Origin: JBKBUF01 sp046290815
GTDB lineage: Bacteria > Bacteroidota > Bacteroidia > Cytophagales > Cytophagaceae
DNA: 64,000 bases
Reading direction: 5' to 3'
NCBI GenBank assembly: GCA_046290815.1
Contig: JBKBUF010000007.1
Coordinates: forward strand, 62,001 to 126,000
The position numbers were made by a program, and so were the translations under genes. Positions 33,952-42,869 of this stretch are shown here, piece by piece. The first letter of the stretch is position 1; every line of letters starts with the position of its first letter. The notes below the pieces were generated by a model. It saw nothing but the letters and a program-made list of their open reading frames with translations. It had not been told where the DNA came from and searched no databases.

Positions 33952-35196
33952 TTGGATTTATTTGAAAAACTTCTTACAGACAGAGGTCCTTTGGGAAAAC
34001 ATTCTCAAATCGCTCACGGATATTTTACATTTCCAAAATTAGAGGGCGACATCGGGCCCCGCATGAGATTCAGAGGTAAAGAAGTATTAAACTGGAGTCT
34101 GAACAACTACGTTGGTTTGGCAAATCATCCTGAAGTGCGTGCTGCAGATGCAGAAGGTGCAAAGCAATATGGTCTGGCCTATCCTATGGGGGCCAGAATG
34201 ATGTCCGGAAATTCAAATCTTATTGAGGAGTTTGAAGCTCAGATTTCTTCATTTGTAGGGAAGGAAGATACTATGCTTTTGAATTTCGGCTATCAGGGAA
34301 TGGTATCGATCATAGATGCACTTTTGACCCGTCATGATGTGGTAATATATGATTCGGAATCTCACGCTTGCATAGTGGATGGAGTAAGACTTCACCAGGG
34401 AAAAAGGTTTGTATTTCCTCATAACGATATTGAAAATCTTAAAAAGCAGCTTGAGAGAGCAACCAAAATTGTAGAAGAAACCAAAGGAGCAATATTGGTA
34501 ATTACTGAAGGGGTTTTTGGAATGGCAGGAGATATGGGTAAGCTTAAAGAAATAGTTGCCCTTAAAAAACAGTATCAATTCAGATTACTGATTGATGATG
34601 CACACGGATTCGGTACAATGGGCAAAACCGGTGCGGGAGCAGGAGAGGCTCAGGGAGTACAAGATGAAATAGATATTTACTTCTCGACATTTGCAAAATC
34701 TATGGCAAGCATTGGTGCTTTTGTTTCGAGTAAGGAGAATGTAATTGAGTATTTAAGATATAATACACGTTCCCAGATATTTGCAAAGACCTTGCCTATG
34801 CCTCTTGTGGTAGGAGGAATGAAAAGGCTCGAACTTTTAAGGTCAAAACCAGAATTAAGAGAAAACCTTTGGAATGTTGTTAAGGCTTTACAATCGGGTT
34901 TAAAAGAAAAGGGATTCAATATCGGTAAAACTGAATCACCTGTTACTCCAGTTTATCTAAGTGGAGATGAGAGTGAAGCGGCACAAATGATTATTGATTT
35001 AAGGGAAAACTATGGGATTTTCTGTTCGATCGTTATATATCCTGTTGTGCCTAAGGGTGTTATGATGCTAAGGCTTATACCGACGGCCGTTCATACACTG
35101 GCTGATGTTCAGATGACGATCAAAGCTTTTGAGGAGATCGCTTTAAAATTGAAGAATAAGGTTTATTCAAAAAATCTTTCTAATATTAGTGTTTAA
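33952..35196 (+). CDS. spt: alpha-oxoamine synthase, probably serine palmitoyltransferase
   Basis: A 414-residue fold type I PLP enzyme that condenses an amino acid with an acyl-CoA. The pattern RGPLGKHSQIAHGYFTFPKLEG, the NWSLNNYVGLANHPEV block, the PLP-stacking His in SESHACIVDG, DDAHGFGTMG (PLP Asp/His) and FSTFAKSMASIGAF with the PLP Lys match the Bacteroidota serine palmitoyltransferase type, the first step in sphingolipid synthesis. Glycine C-acetyltransferase (Kbl) is the main alternative. The start is TTG at 33952, as no ATG fits the expected N-terminus. A candidate -7 box precedes it. Confidence 0.82.
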   Translation: MDLFEKLLTDRGPLGKHSQIAHGYFTFPKLEGDIGPRMRFRGKEVLNWSLNNYVGLANHPEVRAADAEGAKQYGLAYPMGARMMSGNSNLIEEFEAQISSFVGKEDTMLLNFGYQGMVSIIDALLTRHDVVIYDSESHACIVDGVRLHQGKRFVFPHNDIENLKKQLERATKIVEETKGAILVITEGVFGMAGDMGKLKEIVALKKQYQFRLLIDDAHGFGTMGKTGAGAGEAQGVQDEIDIYFSTFAKSMASIGAFVSSKENVIEYLRYNTRSQIFAKTLPMPLVVGGMKRLELLRSKPELRENLWNVVKALQSGLKEKGFNIGKTESPVTPVYLSGDESEAAQMIIDLRENYGIFCSIVIYPVVPKGVMMLRLIPTAVHTLADVQMTIKAFEEIALKLKNKVYSKNLSNISV

Positions 35197-35294
35197 TATT
35201 ACTTTTTTTTAATATTGGGTATCTAAATTTAGACAAACTTGCTAATTTAGAGTGTCTTTAAAATAAAATATCGGTAACCTAAATTTTTATACTA

Positions 35295-35477
35295 ATGAAC
35301 AGATTTGAACAATTAAAGAACTTGATAATGTCTCTGGAAGGGGATTTTGTAAAATTCTACGATAAGGAGAATGCAGCTGCGGGAACAAGAGTAAGAAAAG
35401 GCATGCAGGACTTAAAAAACCTTGCGCAGGAAATCAGAGTTGAAATTCAGAGCAAGAAAAATAACGGAGAAGAATAA
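35295..35477 (+). CDS. Hc1-like histone H1 family protein
   Basis: A 60-residue protein matching the Bacteroidota branch of the histone H1-like Hc1 family (MNRFEQLKNLIMSLEGDFVKFYDKEN, then GTRVRKGMQDLKNLAQEIR, then a basic/acidic tail). It is probably a small nucleoid-binding protein, although the Lys-rich C-terminal repeats of longer H1-like proteins are missing. It stands alone, 98 bp after spt and followed by a strong bidirectional terminator. Confidence 0.88.
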   Translation: MNRFEQLKNLIMSLEGDFVKFYDKENAAAGTRVRKGMQDLKNLAQEIRVEIQSKKNNGEE

Positions 35478-35500
35478 TTCTGGACTGCAGAATAAAACAT

Positions 35501-35534
35501 AATAAAAAGAGACTACACAGTCTCTTTTTTTATT
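35501..35534. terminator. bidirectional terminator overlapping the dapA 3' end
   Basis: AAAAAGAGACT (35504-35514), the loop ACAC, and AGTCTCTTTTT (35519-35529) form a perfect 11-bp stem flanked by A- and T-runs on both sides, so it works in both directions. The dapA stop codon and last codons (to 35513) lie inside it. Confidence 0.9.
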
Positions 35535-36406
35535 ATAGCTTCAACCTCTTTGCGAATTCTGGAATATAAGCCATCGGAGGCTTTCACCAAAGGCAATCTG
35601 ACATTCGCTTTAGTGATCTTAAGTATTTCCAATGCAGCTTTTATGCCTACCGGATTAGCCTCTTCATACATCATAGGATTAATGGTATCGAATTGACTAG
35701 CTATAGCTTTGGACTCCTCTACTCTCCCTATTAATGCTTGATTAACCATTTGAGAAAATTTTTCAGGGAAAGCATTTGCTAGTACTGAAATTATTCCAAT
35801 GCCACCTAAACGAATGAAATCTGGTGTGGCAAGATCGTCTCCTGAAATTAAAAGAAAACCTTTTCTGCTTCCTTTGATTATCTTTTCCGCCTGCACCAGA
35901 TCAGGGTTTGCTTCTTTAATTCCAATTATGTTATCAATCTGAGAAAGGCGAATGGTCGTCTCTGATGACATATTCACACCGGTTCTTCCCGGAACATTGT
36001 ATAGAATAATTGGCAGTGAAGAAGCTTTTGCGATTTCTCTATAATGTTGAAATATTCCTTCCTGGGATGGTTTATTGTAATATGGACAGACAGAGAGAAT
36101 TGCATCAACCCCTCTCAGATCTGAGCCGGAAACCTTTTCTACTACTTCAGCAGTATTATTGCCTCCAATTCCGAAAATAACCGGAAGTTTTCCTGCATTC
36201 ACATTGATTACAAATTTTAAAATCTCATTTTTCTCTGAAGCAGAAGTTGTAGGAGATTCTCCGGTAGTTCCGTTTACTACAAGATAATCGGCACCGTTTT
36301 CAGTAACATAGTTGACAAGTTTTTTTAAGCTTTCAAAATCAACTTTGTTATTGTTGTCAAATGGTGTTACAAGTGCTACGCCCGTACCTTTAAAGCTCCT
36401 GCTCAT
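35513..36406 (-). CDS. dapA: 4-hydroxy-tetrahydrodipicolinate synthase
   Basis: The first committed step of lysine and diaminopimelate synthesis, condensing pyruvate and aspartate semialdehyde. 297 residues, TIM barrel. Active-site marks are GTTGE (46-50), Tyr136 with PGRTG (139-143), and Lys164 in IGIKEANPD, which forms the Schiff base. These agree with E. coli DapA (T44, Y133, K161). It is the last gene of the ligA-DUF6913-dapA operon, overlapping the gene before it by one base, and its 3' end forms part of the terminator hairpin. Confidence 0.97.
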   Translation of the reverse strand: MSRSFKGTGVALVTPFDNNNKVDFESLKKLVNYVTENGADYLVVNGTTGESPTTSASEKNEILKFVINVNAGKLPVIFGIGGNNTAEVVEKVSGSDLRGVDAILSVCPYYNKPSQEGIFQHYREIAKASSLPIILYNVPGRTGVNMSSETTIRLSQIDNIIGIKEANPDLVQAEKIIKGSRKGFLLISGDDLATPDFIRLGGIGIISVLANAFPEKFSQMVNQALIGRVEESKAIASQFDTINPMMYEEANPVGIKAALEILKITKANVRLPLVKASDGLYSRIRKEVEAIIKKETV

Positions 36407-36984
36407 TAGTCTTTTAATTTATTGATAAATTGTTTCATCTGCGATAATAGGCCTGATAAGGTTTCTCCTTCAGCAGTTTTAATTGAAACTTCCAGCAAAT
36501 TTAACTTATGTTTTCCGATGGAAAAAGATTTTTGTTCAATAAGACCAGGGGTTAACGATTTTTCTTCTTCCACCTGGGTTAAACCACCTATTCTAAGTTT
36601 GGCCTTGCTTATTGCAAGTATCTGATCAAATGGCAAAAACAAACTATTACTGATTACCAGCAAATAATCAAATTCTGTTTTTGCAAATTCCTTTATTTTT
36701 TCATTTTTTATCTTCCCGTTCCAGCTGAAATCTTCTTTGGAAATCCTGATCATCGGGAATTCGAATCCGGAAACCGTGGATAAGGAGTTTACAACAACTG
36801 TAACCTTTTTTCCATCGTTTATAAAGGATTGCACAAACTCTTTTATGAATTTACTGTCCTTTTCGTTGTTATTATTAATCAAAAAACCTATAGAATTAGC
36901 CTTAGAATATGGTACAGATTTTCTTAATGCAGTATTTTTTTTACTGAATAGAATTCTGATAGCTTGAAACAGTTTTTTAATCAT
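36406..36984 (-). CDS. DUF6913-like protein between ligA and dapA
   Basis: A 192-residue soluble protein. From memory it resembles the Bacteroidota family DUF6913: a basic N-terminus (MIKKLFQAIRILFSKK), an alpha/beta region with SIGFLINNN, then FDYLLVISNSLFLPFDQILAISKAKLRIGG. No catalytic motif is evident to me. It overlaps ligA by four bases (ATGA) and dapA by one base, so all three are made from one message. Function unknown. Confidence 0.7.
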   Translation of the reverse strand: MIKKLFQAIRILFSKKNTALRKSVPYSKANSIGFLINNNNEKDSKFIKEFVQSFINDGKKVTVVVNSLSTVSGFEFPMIRISKEDFSWNGKIKNEKIKEFAKTEFDYLLVISNSLFLPFDQILAISKAKLRIGGLTQVEEEKSLTPGLIEQKSFSIGKHKLNLLEVSIKTAEGETLSGLLSQMKQFINKLKD

Positions 36985-38990
36985 TCACTAATCATTTGAG
37001 CAAATTGAGATTCTGTCAGCAGCTGAACTCCCAGTTTTTTTGCCTTTTCAAGTTTAGATGGTCCCATGTTGGCACCGGCAACCAGGTAGTTAACTTTTGC
37101 TGAAACTGAACCGACAACTTTTCCGCCGTTTTTTTCAATTTTTTCCTTTAATTCTTCCCGACTGAAAGTTTCAAAAACCCCAGAAATTACAAAGGACTTT
37201 CCCTCTAATTTATTACTCTCAAGTTCCAAAGGTTGTTCAGTGCTTTCCATGTTTAGTCCAGCTGCTTTCAATCTTTGGATTAACGCTATGTTTTCCGGAT
37301 CTGCAAAAAAATCCAGTACACTTTTAGCGATTCTTTCTCCGATCTCGGGTACTTCAATTAATTGGTCATAATTAGCCGCAATCAGGTTGTCTATGGTTTT
37401 GAAGTGACTTGTAAGCTTTTCTGCAACTGTATTTCCCACATATCTAATACCTATCGCAAATAATACGCTTTTGAATGGAGCATTTTTCGAATTTTCTATT
37501 CCTGCAAGAATATTTTGTGCCGACTTTTCTCCGAATCTTTCAAGTTTTAACAGGAGCTCAAGATTAAGGTTATAAAAGTCTGATGGATCTTTCACCAGAC
37601 CTTTGTCAAAAAGTTGTTCAATTGTTTCCGGCCCCAGATTTTCAATATTCATTGCCTTTCTCTGAATGAAATGCTCCAGCTTACCTTTAATTTGGGTAGG
37701 ACAGCCTTTTTCATTGGGGCAATAATGAACCGCTTCGCCTTCTTTTCTGATAAGACCTGATCCGCAAACCGGACAAGATTCTATGTAATTGATTTTTTCC
37801 GCTCCTGCAGGCCTTAAAGATAAATTAACTCCTGTGACCTTAGGAATAATTTCTCCGCCTTTTTCAACATACACAGTGTCTCCGATTCTGAGGTCAAGCC
37901 TGTCAATTTCATTTGCATTATATAGTGAAGCTCGTTTAACCCTGGTTCCCGCAAGTTGAACCGGTTTAAGATTTGCCACTGGAGTTACCGCCCCGGTTCT
38001 ACCTACCTGAAAACCGATGGATTCCAGAATAGTGCTGGCAGTTTCCGCCTTGTATTTATAGGCAATTGCCCAGCGCGGACTTTTAGCAGTAAAGCCAAGA
38101 ATTTCCTGCATACGGTAATCGTTTACTTTAATTACAATCCCGTCAGTGCCCAATGGCAGGTTAAATCTGTCATGTTCCCACTTATGAATGTAGTCCATAA
38201 GGGATTTTACATTTTTGCACTTGCAATAAGAATCAAATACTTTGAAACCAAGCTTGCTTAAAAACTGAAGAGCTTCATAATGGCTTTTTACAGGAAGGTT
38301 TTCCCCAAGCAGACCATAAACAAAACAATCAAGCTTTCTTTGAGCCACAATTTTAGAGTCCTGCATTTTCAGAGTACCAGAAGCAGCATTGCGTGGATTG
38401 GCCATTGGTGGCTCTCCGATATCTTCTCTTTCCTTATTGATCTTGTTAAACATATCAAAAGGAAGAAACACCTCACCACGAATTTCAAACTTCTCAGGAA
38501 TATCATTACCATGTAGTTTTAATGGTAAAGATCTGATGGTTTTAATATTGTTGGTCACATCGTCTCCTCTGACACCGTCTCCTCGTGTAACTCCTCGTTT
38601 CAGAATACCGTTTTCATAAGTGATGCTGATGGCCACTCCGTCAAATTTCAGTTCTGCAACGTAATCATAATTTTCACCGATGGTTTTTTTTACCCTGTTA
38701 TCAAACTCAATAATTTCTTCTTCCGAATAGGTGTTGCTGAGAGACAGCATCGGATAGTTGTGGTAAACGGTTTCAAATTCTTTGGTGACAGTACCACCCA
38801 CTCGCTGGGTAGGAGAATCCTCTTTTTTTAATTCAGGAAATTTTAGCTCCAGACGTATCAATTCTTCCAGAAGCTGATCAAACTCATAGTCTGGTATTTC
38901 AGAAACATGGTTCTGATAATATTGAAAGTTGTAATAATTAATCTTATCTGTAAGTTCCTGAATTCTACTTTGTGCCTCAACTTTATCCAT
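36981..38990 (-). CDS. ligA: NAD+-dependent DNA ligase
   Basis: Seals nicks in replication and repair. 669 residues, close to the family norm. Order: the N-terminal Ia domain, the adenylation domain with catalytic Lys115 in AELKFDG (KxDG at 115-118), the OB fold, a Cys4 zinc finger (CPVCGSGL and YCPNEKGCP), helix-hairpin-helix repeats (GLNLELLLKLERFGEKSAQNI region) and a C-terminal BRCT domain (KSFVISGVFETFSREE). The first gene of the operon, with DUF6913 and dapA overlapping behind it. Confidence 0.98.
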   Translation of the reverse strand: MDKVEAQSRIQELTDKINYYNFQYYQNHVSEIPDYEFDQLLEELIRLELKFPELKKEDSPTQRVGGTVTKEFETVYHNYPMLSLSNTYSEEEIIEFDNRVKKTIGENYDYVAELKFDGVAISITYENGILKRGVTRGDGVRGDDVTNNIKTIRSLPLKLHGNDIPEKFEIRGEVFLPFDMFNKINKEREDIGEPPMANPRNAASGTLKMQDSKIVAQRKLDCFVYGLLGENLPVKSHYEALQFLSKLGFKVFDSYCKCKNVKSLMDYIHKWEHDRFNLPLGTDGIVIKVNDYRMQEILGFTAKSPRWAIAYKYKAETASTILESIGFQVGRTGAVTPVANLKPVQLAGTRVKRASLYNANEIDRLDLRIGDTVYVEKGGEIIPKVTGVNLSLRPAGAEKINYIESCPVCGSGLIRKEGEAVHYCPNEKGCPTQIKGKLEHFIQRKAMNIENLGPETIEQLFDKGLVKDPSDFYNLNLELLLKLERFGEKSAQNILAGIENSKNAPFKSVLFAIGIRYVGNTVAEKLTSHFKTIDNLIAANYDQLIEVPEIGERIAKSVLDFFADPENIALIQRLKAAGLNMESTEQPLELESNKLEGKSFVISGVFETFSREELKEKIEKNGGKVVGSVSAKVNYLVAGANMGPSKLEKAKKLGVQLLTESQFAQMISE

Positions 38991-39179
38991 TATGAAGTAC
39001 TGATTGGTCGCTAATACAAAAATAATAATATTTCTTTGGAAGGATATTTTATTTATTCACACGGCAATGGTTATTACAATGGTTTGGTAGTTAGCTACTT
39101 TTATAAGTGGTTCAACAATATTTCCTTAGCTCATGTTATTGATTTAAGAATATTTTTGGAGAAGTTTAAGGAGGGAAAG

Positions 39180-39485
39180 ATGAATTTTGATATTAAGCAT
39201 GATGCTAAAAATCGTAAATTTTGTACTATCATTAGTGGTAAAGAATGCAGCCTGAAATACGAAAAAATCAGCGATCATATTTTAGATTTTAAACAGATTT
39301 TTGTACCTAAAAATTTAAGAGGGCAGGGGATCGGAGGTAGACTGGTAGAATTCGGTTTTCAATATGCCAAAAAGAATATGATGAAAGTTAAACCAAGTTG
39401 CTCCTACGTAATGGAATTTACTGAAATCAAACTTGAGTATAAAGAACTCTTATATAATCCCACAGCAGTCGTTACTCCAGGATAA
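39180..39485 (+). CDS. small GNAT N-acetyltransferase (YjdJ type)
   Basis: A 101-residue Gcn5-related acetyltransferase of the short YjdJ-like group. The core is IFVPKNLRGQGIGGRLVEFGFQYAKK, with the acetyl-CoA pyrophosphate loop RGQGIGGRL, followed by VKPSCSYV, where the Cys is typical. I start at ATG 39180 because AAGGAGGG, a strong Shine-Dalgarno sequence, stands nine bases before it. The frame runs upstream to 39036 without any family similarity. It lies between ligA (divergent) and mtgA. The substrate is unknown. Confidence 0.85.
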   Translation: MNFDIKHDAKNRKFCTIISGKECSLKYEKISDHILDFKQIFVPKNLRGQGIGGRLVEFGFQYAKKNMMKVKPSCSYVMEFTEIKLEYKELLYNPTAVVTPG

Positions 39486-39557
39486 TTTTTTGATTCCTGT
39501 TAAAAGAAAATCAGATATTTTCGTTTCTTTGGATAATATCCTTTGAAAGGAAAATTA

Positions 39558-40265
39558 ATGAAAGCTGTTGTTTCCCGTTTACTTAGAGTAATAAAGTTTG
39601 CTTTTATATATTTTATTGCTTCTTCCATCCTTGCGGTAATTGTATTGAGATTTGTTCCGCCTGTGGTCACTCCATTGATGTTGATCAGGGTTGCAGAGCA
39701 GATAAGTGATGGAAGACCTGTAAAGCTTAAGAAAGATTGGGAACCCTCAGAACGTATTTCCAGGAATCTGAAACTTGCTGTATTGTCTTCGGAAGATCAA
39801 AGATTTAATGATCATTATGGCTTTGATTTTGATGCCATAAAAAAAGCCATGGCAAGCAACAAAAAAGGAAAGGGTTTAAAAGGAGCCAGTACAATTAGTC
39901 AGCAGGTGGCAAAGAATGTATTTCTTTGGCCATCACGATCATGGTTAAGGAAAGGGTTGGAAGTATATTTTACTGTACTGATAGAAATTTTCTGGAGCAA
40001 AGAAAGAATAATGGAAGTATACCTCAATGTAATCGAAATGGGGGATGGAATTTATGGAGCTGAAGCAGCTTCACAATACTACTTCAGAAAGTCTTGTAAG
40101 AATCTTACAAAATCTGAAGCTGCTATGCTTGCTTCCGTTTTGCCTAATCCTGTAAAATGGAATCCATTGAAACAAACGCCATACCTGTCCAAAAGAAAAG
40201 TATGGATTATAACTAATATGGAAAGGTTACCGGAGGTGAAGTGGATAAATGATCAGAAAAAATAA
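39558..40265 (+). CDS. mtgA: monofunctional biosynthetic peptidoglycan transglycosylase
   Basis: Polymerises lipid II glycan strands outside the inner membrane. 235 residues with an N-terminal membrane anchor (~10-32) and a GT51 domain. It has the catalytic-Glu block SSEDQRFNDHYGFD, GASTISQQVAKNV, KERIMEVYLNVIEMG and GAEAASQYYF. I start at ATG 39558. The longer TTG start at 39543 is possible. A hairpin follows the stop directly. PBP1A at 44.7 kb has the same GT51 domain. Confidence 0.95.
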   Translation: MKAVVSRLLRVIKFAFIYFIASSILAVIVLRFVPPVVTPLMLIRVAEQISDGRPVKLKKDWEPSERISRNLKLAVLSSEDQRFNDHYGFDFDAIKKAMASNKKGKGLKGASTISQQVAKNVFLWPSRSWLRKGLEVYFTVLIEIFWSKERIMEVYLNVIEMGDGIYGAEAASQYYFRKSCKNLTKSEAAMLASVLPNPVKWNPLKQTPYLSKRKVWIITNMERLPEVKWINDQKK

Positions 40266-40285
40266 GGGCAGACTTGCTGCCCTTT
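40264..40285 (+). terminator. hairpin after mtgA
   Basis: Stem AAGGGCAG (40264-40271) and CTGCCCTT (40277-40284) with a 5-base loop, starting in the mtgA stop codon. It has a weak T-run, so it may also serve the convergent glgB, whose stop lies 25 bp away. Confidence 0.6.
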
Positions 40286-40309
40286 ACTATCCCTGTATTA
40301 ATGCTCCGG

Positions 40310-42322
40310 TTAATCAACTTTCTTCATAACAAGAGCAGTTCTGTTAGTGAGATATATGCTGACTGCCTGAAACTCATCTGTCTGGTGGATATAAGAATTA
40401 TCCACTCTTCCATGACCTCCAAATTCTTTATCGTCACTGTTTAATATGATTTTATACTTGCCGGGTTCAGGAGCTTTAAACCTATAGCCAAATATCGAAT
40501 TGCCCGGACTGAAATTAAAAATAAAGATCAGGTTATTTCTTTCGAAAATGATGACTTTATTTACGCTATCCATATTGATTTGCTTTCCATGAAGAGAAGG
40601 AAGAACTCGGTGTTTTGCTATAACATTTAGCATAGCTTTGTCGAATTCCAGCAAATATTGATACTTTAATTTTTTGCTGTCAACCAGGCTCCATTGTCTT
40701 CTTGCATATTTGTAGCTCCAGTTATTGCCTTGTCTGGGAAAATCGATCCATTCAGGATGTCCGAATTCATTTCCCATGAAGTTAAGGTAACCTTCACCAC
40801 CAAGACTAATAGTGAACAACCTGATCAGTTTATGAAGGGCAATACCTCTGTCAATAATGATATTCTGGTCATCTACAAGCATGTGATAATACATTTCCTT
40901 GTCCATTAGCCAAAATGCAAGTGTTTTATCTCCTACAAGTGCCTGGTCATGTGACTCACAATAGGCAATGGTTTTTTCTTTCCAACGGCGGTTGCTCAGT
41001 GTGTGCCACAAATCATGTATATCCCATTCTTCATCGGATTTTTCTTTTAAGATTTTAATCCAGTAATCAGGAATACCCATTGCAAGTCTGAAGTCAAAAC
41101 CTACGCCACCTTCTTCCGGACGTCTGCATAATCCGGGCATACCGCTTACATCTTCTGCAATTGATATAGAGTTTTGTTTTACCTGATGTGTAAGTTCATT
41201 TGCGAGTTGAAGATAAGTGACTGCATCCCAATCAACATCAAATTTGAAATATTTATCATAGTGATCGAATGAAGTAAATCCATGATGAAAATATAGCATG
41301 GAAGTAACACCGTCGAATCTGTAACCATCAAATTGATATTCTTCCAGCCAGTATCTGACATTGCTGAGTAAGAACTGCTTTATTTCCCATTTCCCGTAAT
41401 TAAATAATTTGGAATCCCATCCTTCATGGTAACCCCTGCCACCTTCATGAAAATATTGGTGTTCTGATCCGTCGAACTGATTCAGGCCTTCCGCAACATT
41501 TTTTACTGCATGGCTATGTACTATATCCATAATCACAGCAAGACCTAATTCATGTGCTTTATTAATCAGATATTTTAAATCTTCGGGTGTTCCGAATCTT
41601 GAACTGGGAGCAAAAAAGTTAGAAACATGATAGCCAAAAGACCCATAGTATGGATGTTCCATTACTGCCATTAACTGGATGGAATTATAACCACCGGCTT
41701 TTATCCTTGGAAGTATTTCATCTGCAAATTCTCTATAGGTACCAAGACCTTCTTTTTCCTGGGCCATTCCGGTATGTGCTTCATATATGATAGGTTGCTC
41801 AAGTACTTCCTTTAAGTCAACATTGTTTGGGCCCCACTCGAATGGCCTTTGTTCAAACCATAGTTGTCCGCAAAAATCATAAGTTTGAGGATCCTGAATC
41901 ACTTTGGTAATGTAGGCAGGGATTCTGTCAAGAGCACCACTTGAACTTACCACGTGTACTTTGATTCTGCTTTGATGAACAAAGGAGTCTTTATATTCAG
42001 AGTAAGGCAAAAATATTTCCCAATCCCCCTTTCCGTTTCTGTTCAATGGATGACTGGATCGATTCCAGTTATTGAAATCTCCTGTAAGATACAGTGACTG
42101 TGCATTTGGAGCCCATTCACGATACCACCATCCTTGATTTTCCTGGTCAAAATTAATTCCATAATATTTATGGCCGGAAGCAAAATTGTATAAACTTCCA
42201 TAAGCTTTCTCAATTTCACTTAATGCTTTATTGTACCTTTCAAGTCTGTCAATAACATCTTGAGAATAAGGCTCTAGCCACGGATCGTCTTTAATTAATG
42301 CTAATTTTTCTGTTGAATTCAC
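40310..42322 (-). CDS. glgB: 1,4-alpha-glucan branching enzyme, eukaryote-like type
   Basis: Makes alpha-1,6 branches in glycogen. 670 residues: an N-terminal carbohydrate-binding module (CBM48 region, SLYLTGDFNNWNRSSHPL) and a GH13 barrel with the four catalytic regions (DIVHSHA, GYRFDGVTSM, IAEDVSG, CESHDQ). The length and WWYREWAPNAQ point to the GH13_8 branch, which includes the eukaryotic enzymes, rather than the longer bacterial GlgB. No glgA or glgC gene is near. It is single and convergent with mtgA. Confidence 0.93.
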   Translation of the reverse strand: MNSTEKLALIKDDPWLEPYSQDVIDRLERYNKALSEIEKAYGSLYNFASGHKYYGINFDQENQGWWYREWAPNAQSLYLTGDFNNWNRSSHPLNRNGKGDWEIFLPYSEYKDSFVHQSRIKVHVVSSSGALDRIPAYITKVIQDPQTYDFCGQLWFEQRPFEWGPNNVDLKEVLEQPIIYEAHTGMAQEKEGLGTYREFADEILPRIKAGGYNSIQLMAVMEHPYYGSFGYHVSNFFAPSSRFGTPEDLKYLINKAHELGLAVIMDIVHSHAVKNVAEGLNQFDGSEHQYFHEGGRGYHEGWDSKLFNYGKWEIKQFLLSNVRYWLEEYQFDGYRFDGVTSMLYFHHGFTSFDHYDKYFKFDVDWDAVTYLQLANELTHQVKQNSISIAEDVSGMPGLCRRPEEGGVGFDFRLAMGIPDYWIKILKEKSDEEWDIHDLWHTLSNRRWKEKTIAYCESHDQALVGDKTLAFWLMDKEMYYHMLVDDQNIIIDRGIALHKLIRLFTISLGGEGYLNFMGNEFGHPEWIDFPRQGNNWSYKYARRQWSLVDSKKLKYQYLLEFDKAMLNVIAKHRVLPSLHGKQINMDSVNKVIIFERNNLIFIFNFSPGNSIFGYRFKAPEPGKYKIILNSDDKEFGGHGRVDNSYIHQTDEFQAVSIYLTNRTALVMKKVD

Positions 42323-42348
42323 TTTTATAAAAATTTAATGAGGCCATT

Positions 42349-42372
42349 GAAACAGCTTATTTAAGCTGTTTT
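42349..42372 (-). terminator. hairpin between a lipoprotein gene and glgB
   Basis: AACAGCTT (42351-42358) and AAGCTGTT (42363-42370) form a perfect stem around four bases. On the minus strand it lies just after the lipoprotein gene stop and before glgB, but no T-run follows. It could be a weak terminator or a regulatory dyad for glgB. Confidence 0.4.
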
Positions 42373-42437
42373 CAGATAGATTGTTTTCAATATAGCCTAA
42401 AATTTTTAAAAAAATGAAATTTTTACATTAGCCGGCT

Positions 42438-42767
42438 TTAAACCAATTCCCTGAACCACATTTCATTTGTAAGATTGGTTGCAATCAGTGGTTTTTTATG
42501 AAGATTAATATATCGTCTATAATATCTGATATCAACCTTTTTTTCCAGCCTGGTATTGTTGATTTCTAAGCTGTCTCTTTTCGGCAAAGAATCAGTTTTT
42601 ATATCATCTGAAACTTTGGGCGTAATTATTACCGGTTTTAATTTCTGACTGGCATTATTGATTTCTGATTTATCATTATTTCCATCAATTTCTGAATTAC
42701 ACCCGGTTAAGCACGAAAGGAAAATAAACAAGCTTAATAACGTACTGAAAGTAAGTGTGTTAATCAT
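42438..42767 (-). CDS. small lipoprotein, unknown
   Basis: A 109-residue protein with a lipoprotein signal (INTLTFSTLLSLFIFLSCLTGC, lipobox LTGC), then a polar linker rich in Asn, Lys and Asp and a C-terminal RYYRRYINLHKKPL block. I know no family. The ATG at 42767 is preceded by GAGGAGG, an unusually strong Shine-Dalgarno sequence for this phylum, which fixes the start. Upstream residues in the longer frame do not look like a signal peptide. Confidence 0.7.
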   Translation of the reverse strand: MINTLTFSTLLSLFIFLSCLTGCNSEIDGNNDKSEINNASQKLKPVIITPKVSDDIKTDSLPKRDSLEINNTRLEKKVDIRYYRRYINLHKKPLIATNLTNEMWFRELV

Positions 42768-42869
42768 AAAAACCTCCTCTTTGTAGCCTTTATGAAAGTA
42801 ACACAAATATTGAGCCGAATGTTAAAAACAGCTCAGGTTATAAAAATAAATTATACCTGCCATTTGTGA

